DNA of 64,000 bases. Source: Candidatus Paracaedibacteraceae bacterium (GTDB lineage: Bacteria; Pseudomonadota; Alphaproteobacteria; Paracaedibacterales; Paracaedibacteraceae). The notes under the pieces are model-generated. The model was not told where the DNA came from. It saw only the letters and a list, made by a program, of their open reading frames with translations, and did not search any database. A program made the translations under genes and the position numbers. Numbering within the stretch: the first letter of the stretch is position 1; each line of letters begins with the position of its first letter. Positions 18,099 through 26,805 of this stretch are shown here, in pieces. Location: NCBI GenBank assembly GCA_019459505.1, contig JAIBEV010000132.1, forward strand, positions 186,001 to 250,000. Direction: 5' to 3'.

Positions 18099-18467
18099 AT
18101 GGTATGTCCTAATCTTATTCTTCTGTATGTGGATAACCCTTTGACAAGTGCTACTTTATATAGAGACTTATTGGGGAAAGAGCCGACAGATTACCATCCC
18201 ACTTTCGTTTCCTTTACTTTAGAGTCAGGCCTTATGATTGGATTATGGTCAAAGCATACAGCTGAGCCAACTGCCCTAGCAACGTGAGGCGGAGGAGAAA
18301 TCTGCTTTTCAGTTACGGATAAACAAACAGTTGCTTTAATGTATCAGCAGTGGACCCAGAAAGGATGCCGAGTTGCCCAAAAACCTACCATGCTAGACTT
18401 TGGCTACACCTTCGTCGTTCTAGATCCCGATGGTCATCGCTTGCGGGTCTTTTATCCTAACACTTAA
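18099..18467 (+). pseudogene. VOC (glyoxalase/bleomycin-resistance, PhnB-like) protein, one nonsense codon
   Basis: ATG 18099 has GGAG six bases upstream. The frame reads MVCPNLILLYVDNPLTSATL, later GLMIGLWSKHTAEPT, then TGA at 18285. It continues in the same frame as GGGEICFSVTDKQTVALMYQ and ends FVVLDPDGHRLRVFYPNT at 18467. The beta-alpha-beta-beta-beta pattern and the ending DPDGHRLRV.YP are typical of VOC proteins. A single CGA-to-TGA change would explain the stop. It follows the decayed YafY-type regulator, a common neighbour of such genes. Confidence 0.8.
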
Positions 18468-18615
18468 AATAATGGAGTAGCAAAGGTCTTCTCCCAATAG
18501 GAGGGAGAAGAACCCTCTTCTAAAGATTTATTTTTCTGCTGATTTTCTATCTGTTTTTTTCAATAACTTAGGTTACCATAAAAAGAGAGATTTAAGGGTT
18601 TAAGGAGAGAGTTAA

Positions 18616-20958
18616 ATGGGTCGCTTGCTAATTTCAATCGCAATTGCACTCCTAGCAGCAGTATGGTCAGTTGCATTTGGTTATTTAAGCCTGACCATTC
18701 AAGATTGGAATGAAGCCATTAGCTTGCTCATTATTGGTGGTATTTCTTTTATGGGTCTTGTCTATTGGATTCGCGTTGTCTATCAACGGCGTGACCTTTT
18801 ATCAAATACAGGACATTTACAATCAGCCATTAATGCGCTGGCCCCTAATATTGAAGCGATCACCTTTGATGGTAATAATAAGGTCGTCTGGTCTACCCAT
18901 CCTAATGCTTATCCCACCCTTACAGAATTTACGCGCAAACTCTTGAATCGGGTTGCTGATCCCCTGGCTGCTGATAAACTTAAAGAAATGATCAATAAGC
19001 GCCAGCGCGGTGAGCTATTATTCCATGGCGGGGGCAATGGGCTCGGTGTTGACCAGAAATGGTTTCTATTTAGTCTTTATCCTTTTGAGAAAAACAGTTT
19101 TGTGAGCATATTGCGCGATGTGACCACCCATTTTGACCCTTATTATCAATTACGCCAACAGTTTAACCAATTGCAAAAGTTTGTTGATCGAGCGCCGTTT
19201 GGCATATTTTATAGCAGTAAACAGGGTATCATTCTAGGCGTTAATTCAACCCTTTGTCAGTGGTTAGATTTACCACGTGATGAGATTATTGGTCGACCTG
19301 TGAGCGACCTCATTAAAGACGCTGAATCGTATCGGGGTATGGTGCGAGTCTTTAATAAGGCTGGCCCCAGCTTTAAGGCCTTATTATTTAAACCCGATGA
19401 GGATATCCAGACCAAAAATCGCCCATCCATTCTTTGCCGTTTAGATAATGTGGCAGGATTGACGGGGGCCGAACTTATCCAAGACAGTAGTTATTTGGAT
19501 GCAGCAATTCCAGCTGTCATGGTCAACCAATATGGAGATATTACCTCTTGTAACCCAGCTTTCACAACCATGTTGGGTGAATTAAATCCACGCGGTAAAT
19601 TCCAAGATTTAGTCATATCTTCTTATCGCACTGATGTAACTGAACGTCTTAAAAAATCCTTTGACCAACGCACCATGATTTCACCCTTTGAGGTTCGATT
19701 CGAAGGTGACCGTCTGCAAACCACAGCTTATCCCTCTAAAACCATGGCCAAAGCGGGAACGGCAGAAATCATGCTGCAATTTATTGATATTTCAGAACAA
19801 AAACGATTGCAGGATCAATTTATTCAATCACAAAAAATGCAAGCTGTTGGCCAGTTAGCCGGTGGTATTGCTCACGATTTTAACAATCTTTTAACGGCCA
19901 TGATTGGCTATTGTGACTTGTTATTGCAGCGGTATTTACCGAATGATCCCTCCTATAATGATGTGGTTCAAGTTAAGCAAAATGCGAACCGTGCCGCTAA
20001 TTTAGTTCGTCAATTATTAGCATTTTCCCGCCAGCAGACGTTACAACCAAAAGTTGTTAATATAACCGACAATTTAGGAGAACTTTCTAGTCTTTTACGG
20101 CGTTTGATCGGAGCCGGCATTGATCTAAAAATGGTTCATGCCCGAGATTTATGGTTCGTAAAAGCCGATGTGGGTCAATTAGAACAGGTCATCATCAATT
20201 TAGTGGTTAATGCCCGGGATGCTATGAAAACCGGTGGTACTTTGACGCTGCGCACCTCTAACGTCCACTATCCTAAACAACAACGTTATGGTCATGATGT
20301 GATCCCCAAAGGTGATTATATCGCCATCGATGTGATTGATACCGGCACAGGAATTGCACCTGAGCATCTCGACTATATTTTTGAACCTTTTTTCTCTACT
20401 AAGGAAGTGGGGGAAGGAACAGGGCTAGGCCTATCGACTGTTTATGGAATTGTCAAACAAACGGGCGGTTTTGTTCAAGTAGAAAGCACTGTTGGACAGG
20501 GAACAACCTTTAAAATCTTATTACCGCGCTATGTCGGTTCTGTTGAAATTGAAGCCTCAAAAGCTGATCATAATATCCAAGACTTAACTGGAGGTGGCCG
20601 AATTCTGCTCGTTGAAGATGAAGATGCTGTGCGCATGTTTAGTGCGCGCGCCCTTCGAGAAAAGGGGTACACCGTTCTTGAAGCCAACAATGGTGAGACG
20701 GCTTTAAACATGGTTAAAAACGGTGAAAAATTCGATGTTTTAATTACGGACGTTGTCATGCCCAAGATGGATGGCCCCACTCTGAATAAGAAAGTCAGAG
20801 ATATTTATCCTGATGCCAAAACCATTTTTATTTCCGGCTATACGGAAGATACGTTCCGCAAGAATTTAGATGATGATGCTGATATTCATTTCTTGCCCAA
20901 ACCGTATACTTTAAAAGATTTAGCCTCCAAGGTAAAAGAAGTATTAACAATAGAGTAA
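18616..20958 (+). CDS. cckA: CckA-type hybrid sensor histidine kinase
   Basis: A 780-residue inner-membrane hybrid kinase with two N-terminal membrane segments (about residues 3-25 and 35-55) and PAS regions near 190-390. The histidine box GQLAGGIAHDFNNLLTAMIG has its phospho-His at about residue 420, an ATPase domain (GTGIAPEHLDYIFEPFFSTK, GEGTGLGLSTVYGIVKQTGG) follows, and a C-terminal receiver has its Asp at about 712 in VLITDVVMPKMDG. The H-box and the receiver ending FLPKPYTLKDLA are characteristic of CckA, which feeds phosphate through ChpT to CtrA. AAGGAGAG precedes ATG 18616. A CtrA-type site at the origin in this window fits the pathway. Confidence 0.9.
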   Translation: MGRLLISIAIALLAAVWSVAFGYLSLTIQDWNEAISLLIIGGISFMGLVYWIRVVYQRRDLLSNTGHLQSAINALAPNIEAITFDGNNKVVWSTHPNAYPTLTEFTRKLLNRVADPLAADKLKEMINKRQRGELLFHGGGNGLGVDQKWFLFSLYPFEKNSFVSILRDVTTHFDPYYQLRQQFNQLQKFVDRAPFGIFYSSKQGIILGVNSTLCQWLDLPRDEIIGRPVSDLIKDAESYRGMVRVFNKAGPSFKALLFKPDEDIQTKNRPSILCRLDNVAGLTGAELIQDSSYLDAAIPAVMVNQYGDITSCNPAFTTMLGELNPRGKFQDLVISSYRTDVTERLKKSFDQRTMISPFEVRFEGDRLQTTAYPSKTMAKAGTAEIMLQFIDISEQKRLQDQFIQSQKMQAVGQLAGGIAHDFNNLLTAMIGYCDLLLQRYLPNDPSYNDVVQVKQNANRAANLVRQLLAFSRQQTLQPKVVNITDNLGELSSLLRRLIGAGIDLKMVHARDLWFVKADVGQLEQVIINLVVNARDAMKTGGTLTLRTSNVHYPKQQRYGHDVIPKGDYIAIDVIDTGTGIAPEHLDYIFEPFFSTKEVGEGTGLGLSTVYGIVKQTGGFVQVESTVGQGTTFKILLPRYVGSVEIEASKADHNIQDLTGGGRILLVEDEDAVRMFSARALREKGYTVLEANNGETALNMVKNGEKFDVLITDVVMPKMDGPTLNKKVRDIYPDAKTIFISGYTEDTFRKNLDDDADIHFLPKPYTLKDLASKVKEVLTIE

Positions 20959-21049
20959 AAAAAGCCCCTCTACCCAAACTGCCACCGTAGACAAGGGAGA
21001 GGTAATTGTTTAAGCTGATCTAATTCATGATTTGACAGCACAATACCTT

Positions 21050-22015
21050 ATGATTAGAAAAAATTTTCTCTCTCACCTTCTTTATATCTTTTTGCTTATT
21101 TTATTGAGTTCAGTTTATTTTGTTCTCTTTAAAATAGATGCCTCCATGTCCTCTTTAAACCCTATTCTGACTCCGGATGCCTTTAATAATGAAAGAAATC
21201 AAAAACATTTGACCGTTCTTATTTCTTATGCTGATGGGCCTCAGATTTTTTATAAAAATCAAAATTCTTTAAATATGAGTGCTGCTGATAAAGGATTTGA
21301 TCGGATATATAGCTATCATCGCAGCGATATTGATGAAGAATTTTATCAAAAGAACAAACATATTTTGCAACAAAAGCGGGGTGCCGGCTACTGGCTGTGG
21401 AAACCTTATTTTATCTTGAAAACCATGCAGAACTTACCCGAGGGCTCTGTTATCATCTATGCCGATTCAGGCTTAATCTTTAAGAAGTCAATTGATGCTA
21501 TTTTGACAAGCATGAAAGATTATGATACTCTACTTTTAACGCATGGTAAATCAACTCCTTTAAGAAATCATCTGAAAAAGGAAGCTTACTCTGCCTTTGA
21601 TTTCCCTCTCAGAGAGGAAATTTTGAATGCTGAAAATATATGGGGATTTTTTATTGTTCTTAGAAATACCCCTAAAACCAGAGCCTTTATCCAACGCTGG
21701 CTCGACAGTTGTCAAAAGGTCGAGGCCATAACAGATATACCATTTAATCCAGAAATTCAAGCGGCTAATTTTGAGTATCATCAACATGATCAATCCCTCT
21801 TGAGTCCGCTGGCTGCTCAATTTCCTGAGGGGATAAAAGTTATCCGGCGCAATGAGTTACGTAAACAGTTTGGGGTGCAAAACTTCCATCGACACACCGA
21901 ACAAGAATTTACATCACCCTTATGGCTTCAAGCTGGTATCCCGAATTTTGTCTCGTCTGGTTTATGGAATAATTATCTTTTTCAGCTAATTAGAAAGTAT
22001 TGTCAGCCAGCCTAA
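21050..22015 (+). CDS. Membrane-anchored glycosyltransferase-like protein
   Basis: About 321 residues with one N-terminal membrane anchor (FLSHLLYIFLLILLSSVYFVL). The stretch RGAGYWLWKPYFILKTMQ followed by GSVIIYADSGLIF resembles GT-A glycosyltransferases of surface polysaccharide clusters, where the Y-A-D-S part takes the place of the DxD metal site. The frame opens at TTG 21032; ATG 21050 is preferred, although neither has a clear ribosome site. It stands alone between cckA and recA. The fold assignment is from motif resemblance only. Confidence 0.5.
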   Translation: MIRKNFLSHLLYIFLLILLSSVYFVLFKIDASMSSLNPILTPDAFNNERNQKHLTVLISYADGPQIFYKNQNSLNMSAADKGFDRIYSYHRSDIDEEFYQKNKHILQQKRGAGYWLWKPYFILKTMQNLPEGSVIIYADSGLIFKKSIDAILTSMKDYDTLLLTHGKSTPLRNHLKKEAYSAFDFPLREEILNAENIWGFFIVLRNTPKTRAFIQRWLDSCQKVEAITDIPFNPEIQAANFEYHQHDQSLLSPLAAQFPEGIKVIRRNELRKQFGVQNFHRHTEQEFTSPLWLQAGIPNFVSSGLWNNYLFQLIRKYCQPA

Positions 22016-22116
22016 AGAAATAATGATGCAGGGGACACAAATTCCTGTGCAGTGGATCTGAGGTATGGCATAATCTATTGAAATTTGACAATTTAATTGT
22101 TAAGAAGGAGAAAAAC

Positions 22117-23166
22117 ATGTCAACAACCGATAAAGGAAAGGCCCTTGATGCTGCTTTAGCTCAAATTGAGCGTGCTTTTGGTAAAGGGTCAGTTATGCGC
22201 TTAGGGCAACGAGAAACCGTTGAAATTGAAGCGATCTCTTCTGGATCATTGGGTCTCGATATTGCTCTTGGAATCGGTGGCCTTCCGCGCGGCCGTATTA
22301 TTGAAATCTACGGACCAGAATCATCCGGTAAAACGACCCTTGCCTTACATGCCGTGGCCGAAGCTCAAAAAGCCGGCGGGACCTGTGCTTTCGTGGATGC
22401 AGAACATGCTTTAGATCCATCCTATGCCCGTAAGCTTGGCGTTAATATCGATAATTTAATCATTTCCCAGCCAGATACCGGTGAGCAAGCTCTTGAAATT
22501 GCTGACACATTGGTTCGTAGTGGGGCAATCGATGTGCTGGTTATTGACTCGGTCGCTGCTCTTGTACCTAAAGCTGAATTGGAAGGCGATATGGGCGATT
22601 CTCATATGGGTCTCCAAGCGCGTTTGATGAGCCAAGCCTTACGTAAGCTTGCTGGTTCTATCAGTAAAACCAATTGTATGGTTATCTTCATCAACCAAAT
22701 CCGCCAAAAAATTGGTGTTATGTTTGGTAATCCAGAAACCACAACCGGTGGTAATGCTTTGAAATTCTATGCCTCTGTTCGTCTTGATATCCGCCGCGTC
22801 GGCTCCATTAAGGATAAAGAAGACGTGATTGGCAATCAAACTCGCGTTAAAGTCGTCAAAAATAAAATGGCGCCTCCTTTTAAGGTGGTCGATTTTGACA
22901 TTATGTACGGTGAAGGAGTTTCTAAGACCGGTGAACTAATTGACTTAGGTGTTTCCGCTGGGGTGATCGATAAAGCGGGATCATGGTATTCTATGGGGTC
23001 TCAACGGATTGGCCAAGGTAAAGAATCAGCCCGTCAATTCCTTAAAGATAACCCCGACCTTGCTAACCAAGTGGAAACAGCCATTCGCAATAATGCCGGC
23101 CTTATCGCCGATGGTATGATGCGAGGGTCTGATGCTGCTTCTGGTGATGAGGCAGACGCCGCCTAA
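22117..23166 (+). CDS. recA: Recombinase A
   Basis: A 349-residue RecA for homologous strand exchange and SOS induction. Clear motifs are the Walker [14 protein letters not shown], the L1/L2 region [20 protein letters not shown], the MAW-type start GKGSVMRLG and the acidic end [11 protein letters not shown]. The frame opens earlier at TTG 22078, but AAGGAG lies seven bases before ATG 22117, giving standard length. A strong terminator follows. No SOS box could be identified with confidence in the short upstream spacer. Confidence 0.98.
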   Translation: MSTTDKGKALDAALAQIERAFGKGSVMRLGQRETVEIEAISSGSLGLDIALGIGGLPRGRIIEIYGPESSGKTTLALHAVAEAQKAGGTCAFVDAEHALDPSYARKLGVNIDNLIISQPDTGEQALEIADTLVRSGAIDVLVIDSVAALVPKAELEGDMGDSHMGLQARLMSQALRKLAGSISKTNCMVIFINQIRQKIGVMFGNPETTTGGNALKFYASVRLDIRRVGSIKDKEDVIGNQTRVKVVKNKMAPPFKVVDFDIMYGEGVSKTGELIDLGVSAGVIDKAGSWYSMGSQRIGQGKESARQFLKDNPDLANQVETAIRNNAGLIADGMMRGSDAASGDEADAA

Positions 23167-23181
23167 TCTACCTTAATAGAG

Positions 23182-23213
23182 AAAGGGAGAGTAACAATTA
23201 CTCTCCCTTTTTT
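23182..23213 (+). terminator. Intrinsic terminator of recA
   Basis: GGGAGAGTAA and TTACTCTCCC form a ten-base perfect stem with a two-base centre, followed by TTTTTTC. It starts 16 bases after the recA stop. Confidence 0.9.
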
Positions 23214-23265
23214 CTTTCATTTTCTTGACTTTTAATGCTGGTTTAGGCATTAATAATAAGTATGG

Positions 23266-23342
23266 GGGCCTGTAGTTCAGTTGGTTAGAACCCTCCGCTC
23301 ATAACGGAGTTGTCGCAGGTTCGAGTCCTGCCGGGCCCACCA
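23266..23342 (+). tRNA. tRNA with CAT anticodon (Met elongator or Ile2)
   Basis: A full cloverleaf of 77 bases with encoded CCA. The acceptor GGGCCTG pairs with CGGGCCC. The D stem is GTTC/GAAC, the anticodon stem CTCCG/CGGAG with loop CTCATAA, and the T stem GCAGG/CCTGC with loop TTCGAGT. The anticodon CAT could serve elongator methionine or, with lysidine at C34, isoleucine AUA; it is not an initiator by its paired first base. The 3' end lies only three bases from the convergent nuclease gene. Confidence 0.93.
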
Positions 23343-23345
23343 TTT

Positions 23346-24257
23346 TTAAGTCTCAGTAATATTTTCCCATTCTTCCCCTAAAACTCGCCGAACTCGTGAC
23401 TTTTCAGTTGTAAAAGCTGACCGATTAATTTCACTTTTCTTTCCTGCCATATGCATGGAAGAGTGCTTATGAAACGGTTTGGTTACCTGCACAATAAGAG
23501 TGCCTGAATTAGCCTGTCCTAAATGATGCATTTCATAGGGTTCAATTTTATCAGTTACAGGATTAACCCATAGGGGTGCTTTCCCTTCTCTGGCTAGAGC
23601 TAGATTCCTTTTTCGCCTTGGCGTATCCTTTTTAGGGGTCATTCCTCGTCGAAAGTAATGAGTATTGCCTGATTGAGGATCGCTGATGGGAGATCGATAC
23701 ACGCCCTCCAAAAGAGCCTCTTCGAAGCATCCAATATAGCTCTCTTTCGTCCGGGGTCTTTTTTTAATATTATTTTCTTGCCACCACTTTTCATGCAGCT
23801 GAGCAGCTTTTCCTCTATCCAAAGATTGTTGTCCACCTACTGTTTCTAAAGCTTCTCCTTTTTGGCCATTTTCAGAGGTACAAACTGTCTCTAAGCTTGA
23901 GGTCATCCGTCTCTTTTTACAAGGGCTAGGCTGTGACTCTTTCAAATCAGCCATGGGATCCATAGAAGAAGGAAGGACTAAGTTGGAGATAAAGGGCAAG
24001 AAATCAAAGTCAAAGACTCTCCCTTCTGCCAAAACTATGATTTCTGTTTGATCCTCAGGTTTAGCAGAAAACTCTAAGGGTTCCGATGATTTCAGAAGAT
24101 GCTGTTGCTCAAAGATAGATTGCTCTTGCGAATTTTCACTTAATAGTGTACCTTTATTAAAAATTGCGCCATTTTTTTCTAAAGCTACCGCAGAGTCTGC
24201 AGTAACTTTAAAAAAAATAGACGCAACGATTAATGGATAAGCGACATGCTTAGCCAT
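23346..24257 (-). CDS. Exported LHH-type (HNH/Endo VII) nuclease candidate
   Basis: A 303-residue protein with a signal-like N-terminus (YPLIVASIFFKVTADSAVA). The C-terminal 80 residues read APLWVNPVTDKIEPYEMHHL, then GQANSGTLIVQVTKPFHKHS with a further MHM. This order of paired His, Q...SG.L..V...H and a last His matches the LHH subgroup of HNH/Endo VII toxin nucleases; here the leading residue is Met instead of Leu. The middle is low-complexity and has basic patches CKKRRM (113-118) and PRRKRN (213-218). No immunity gene is adjacent. Best read as a secreted DNase effector or toxin; activity is inferred. Confidence 0.65.
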   Translation of the reverse strand: MAKHVAYPLIVASIFFKVTADSAVALEKNGAIFNKGTLLSENSQEQSIFEQQHLLKSSEPLEFSAKPEDQTEIIVLAEGRVFDFDFLPFISNLVLPSSMDPMADLKESQPSPCKKRRMTSSLETVCTSENGQKGEALETVGGQQSLDRGKAAQLHEKWWQENNIKKRPRTKESYIGCFEEALLEGVYRSPISDPQSGNTHYFRRGMTPKKDTPRRKRNLALAREGKAPLWVNPVTDKIEPYEMHHLGQANSGTLIVQVTKPFHKHSSMHMAGKKSEINRSAFTTEKSRVRRVLGEEWENITET

Positions 24258-24608
24258 TGACTGCCTCCATTTTCATATTCCACAACCTTGTTATGGAGGC
24301 AGTTTAAAATTTTATCAAGCGTTTTTTATTACGTCCGTTTTGATAAATTTTTTTTAATTTATATTATTTGGTTCTAATTTTTCCTAGAAAACCGCGCTTT
24401 TTGGTAGGGTGCATAAATCTAAGTCATTATTTTACATTGACAAAGAATGTTTTTCTTTTTTTATGCATAAGGGGGGCTACAGGGTTTTTTTTATTATAAA
24501 AATTCATTTTATTTTTTAATTTTTACAAAAAAATATTAAGTCTTTTTTCCCTCTAAGAATATGTCACAGACAAACGATTAGCCGTTTTAGTTTTGGATGC
24601 TTTTTACC
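24258..24608. other. AT-rich intergenic region
   Basis: About 350 bases between the LHH nuclease gene and the end of the lipid-transport operon. Poly-T and poly-A runs dominate from 24300 to 24560. I see no ORF above noise and no RNA gene. It must contain the promoter of the nuclease gene; no clear -35/-10 pair stands out against the AT background. Confidence 0.55.
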
Positions 24609-25208
24609 TTAACGGGCATGGGCCACCCAACGCTGTAAATCTTCTATGATCTCTCGGTTGGCTTGATCGAGGGTCGCGGCAATGAGGTCAGAATTTACGC
24701 TTCCTTTTAAGGGAACCGTTCCGGTAAAAGTTTTGCTTACCAATTCATTGCGCGTCGCCACATCTATTAATCTGACAAAATATTCTGCATGGGCGGTGGG
24801 AATCCCAGTTTGATCGATATAGAACTTACGGATATCAATTTTAAGAGATTGATCTGGAATAACGCCATCGCTACTACGCGTTACAGCTCGAAATAGATGC
24901 TGATTTTGCAAAGAATATACAAGGGATTCTTGGATAAGGATCGGCAAGCGATCCGACCATTCCATATCAGCATAATAATTTATTTGTTGCGGAGCTGGCA
25001 CTACCGCTACCCGCACCGAATCCAAACTAACAGCAGCCGTAGGAACTTCAACAACCACTTGTTTGAGCATAACAGGGGCGCGATTATTTTCTTCTAAATG
25101 AGATAGGGTGTATCGTTTTGGTGCTTCTCCCGGGGTTGGAATTAAAGGACCGCAGCCTGTCAAAAGCAAACTTACTATAAAAAGTGTACGATATAACCGT
25201 TGCATCAT
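24609..25208 (-). CDS. ABC-type transport auxiliary lipoprotein (PqiC/ABC_trans_aux family)
   Basis: A 199-residue lipoprotein with signal MMQRLYRTLFIVSLLLTGC (lipobox LTGC). It continues with the pattern of the ABC transport auxiliary family: RYTLSHLEENNRAPVMLKQV, then ADMEWSDRLPILIQESLVYS and a C-terminal helix DLIAATLDQANREIIEDLQR. Such lipoproteins work with MCE-domain proteins to move lipids between the inner and outer membranes. It is the last gene of the mlaE-mlaF-mlaD operon, overlapping mlaD by four bases. Confidence 0.85.
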   Translation of the reverse strand: MMQRLYRTLFIVSLLLTGCGPLIPTPGEAPKRYTLSHLEENNRAPVMLKQVVVEVPTAAVSLDSVRVAVVPAPQQINYYADMEWSDRLPILIQESLVYSLQNQHLFRAVTRSSDGVIPDQSLKIDIRKFYIDQTGIPTAHAEYFVRLIDVATRNELVSKTFTGTVPLKGSVNSDLIAATLDQANREIIEDLQRWVAHAR

Positions 25209-26065
25209 CGAATGGGTACCCCTTGTTCTGGATCATTATAAAAGAAACGTGATGGAGAACGTTCTAAGGATTCACTCAGACGTCGAATGGCAGCCAAGGA
25301 TTCCCGCCCTTCAATCATAAAACTAGTCAAAGAATTTAACCCATTAGTGGTAAATTCTCGCAGACCGTGTCTGTTTTCCTTAAGGACATGCGTAAACTCT
25401 CGTGACATTCCTTTAATTTCCACTAAAGTTTTATCTAAATTAGAAATAGCTTTGGTCAACTCTAGAATAAAAGTATCCTTATCTTTAGCATTTCTAGGTT
25501 TAAAATAGCTGGTTATTTCTTCAATATTTTTCATCGTTTGGGTAAAGGCACGACGGTTATCCTCACCAAACACCCCCCGCATTTCAGAGACTAATCCATC
25601 CATTTTCTTCAATATATCCGGAATAGTAGCAGAGACTTCTTCTATTAAAGAGGGTTTTGAAGCAATTACAGGAATATACTGATGACTTATCTCAAGAAGA
25701 CTTCTGGCCTGGGTCGTGCCCCCATTAATCTGAACATAAGCCCCGCCGGTTAATCCCTGGATTTCAAGGCTGGCAATCATATCTTCTTTAATTACTGCAC
25801 CCTTATCAATCATAACCGTCACAAAAATTTGCTCAACATTCTCAGGGTCAATTTTAATTTCTGAAACCTTACCAATTGGTACGCCGCGATATTGCACTGC
25901 ACTGCCGATTTTAAGGCCCGCCACTGATCCTTTAAAATAAATGTGGTAAGGTTGGGTTGATTCCCCAAACCCAACCTTATTAAGCCATAAAATAAAGAAA
26001 ATCATGGCGAAAAACCCACCGATGACAAAGGTTCCAACACGCACATAATTGACATGTGTTTCCAT
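25205..26065 (-). CDS. mlaD: MCE-domain lipid-binding protein (MlaD-like)
   Basis: A 286-residue periplasmic protein anchored by one N-terminal helix (VGTFVIGGFFAMIFFILWLN). The MCE domain follows: YHIYFKGSVAGLKIGSAVQY, RGVPIGKVSEIKIDPEN, then EIQGLTGGAYVQINGGT. The C-terminal half is helical, without clear domain. MlaD hexamers carry phospholipids toward or from the outer membrane with the MlaEF transporter. It sits eight bases after mlaF and overlaps the lipoprotein gene. Confidence 0.9.
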   Translation of the reverse strand: METHVNYVRVGTFVIGGFFAMIFFILWLNKVGFGESTQPYHIYFKGSVAGLKIGSAVQYRGVPIGKVSEIKIDPENVEQIFVTVMIDKGAVIKEDMIASLEIQGLTGGAYVQINGGTTQARSLLEISHQYIPVIASKPSLIEEVSATIPDILKKMDGLVSEMRGVFGEDNRRAFTQTMKNIEEITSYFKPRNAKDKDTFILELTKAISNLDKTLVEIKGMSREFTHVLKENRHGLREFTTNGLNSLTSFMIEGRESLAAIRRLSESLERSPSRFFYNDPEQGVPIR

Positions 26066-26073
26066 TTTATCCT

Positions 26074-26805
26074 CTATCGAAAATAACGCTCGCCGCGGGA
26101 TCCATGAAAATACTCCTTAATCCAAGGATGATCGATTTTCACAATCTCTGCAACCGAGCCAATTAAAACTCTATGATCGACCAGAACAGCGACCCGATCA
26201 CAAATTTGCACCAGGCTATCCAAATCATGCGTAATCATAACAACTGTAATATTCAAATTTTTTTGAAGGTCTTTAATTAATTTATCAAATGCTGCGGCAC
26301 TGATGGGATCCAGCCCTGACGTAGGCTCATCCAAGAACAAAATAGGTGGCTCCAAAGCTAAAGAGCGGGCCAAAGCCGCCCGTTTGATCATGCCACCTGA
26401 TAATTCAGCCGGCGATTTAAAGGCTGTGTCCATAGGCAAGCCAACTAATTCGATTTTTAAGAGAGCCAGATTACGGGCTATATCGACGGACAACTTAGCC
26501 ACCTCTAAAAGAGGTGTCATGATATTCTCCATAACCGACATCGAACTTAATAACGCTCCATGTTGAAAAAGAACACCGATCTGGCTGGGGTGAAACCCAT
26601 CGGGTATATTATAAATAATTTTACCTTTTTGAGGAGCTTCTAAGCCAATCACATAACGCATTAATACCGATTTACCAGAGCCAGATCCCCCAACAATGCC
26701 TAACACCTCCCCTTCTTTAACGGAGAGATTAAGGTTCTTGTGGACCACTTGAGAACCAAACTGAGTCGATAAATTTTTAACCTCAATAAGAGTCGTCATC
26801 GTCAC
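26074..26805 (-). CDS. mlaF: ABC transporter ATP-binding protein (MlaF-like)
   Basis: An ABC ATPase of about 243 residues that powers the Mla/Mce lipid transporter. It has Walker A GGSGSGKSVLMRYV, the Q-loop LFQHGALLSSMSVMENI, the signature LSGGMIKRAALARSLAL and Walker B ILFLDEPTSGLDP followed by ITHDL. Possible starts are TTG 26808, GTG 26805 (overlapping the mlaE stop as GTGA) and ATG 26799; no ribosome site decides. The LSGGM form of the signature is typical of MlaF. Confidence 0.92.
   Translation of the reverse strand: MTMTTLIEVKNLSTQFGSQVVHKNLNLSVKEGEVLGIVGGSGSGKSVLMRYVIGLEAPQKGKIIYNIPDGFHPSQIGVLFQHGALLSSMSVMENIMTPLLEVAKLSVDIARNLALLKIELVGLPMDTAFKSPAELSGGMIKRAALARSLALEPPILFLDEPTSGLDPISAAAFDKLIKDLQKNLNITVVMITHDLDSLVQICDRVAVLVDHRVLIGSVAEIVKIDHPWIKEYFHGSRGERYFR

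Noticed and set aside
18285-18287. TGA in the VOC gene as selenocysteine or recoding
   Set aside because: The family has no such residue here and no recoding hairpin is seen; a CGA-to-TGA mutation is simpler.
18600-18615. TTAA...TTAA pair just upstream of cckA as a CtrA site
   Set aside because: The spacing is eight bases instead of seven, and it overlaps the ribosome site.
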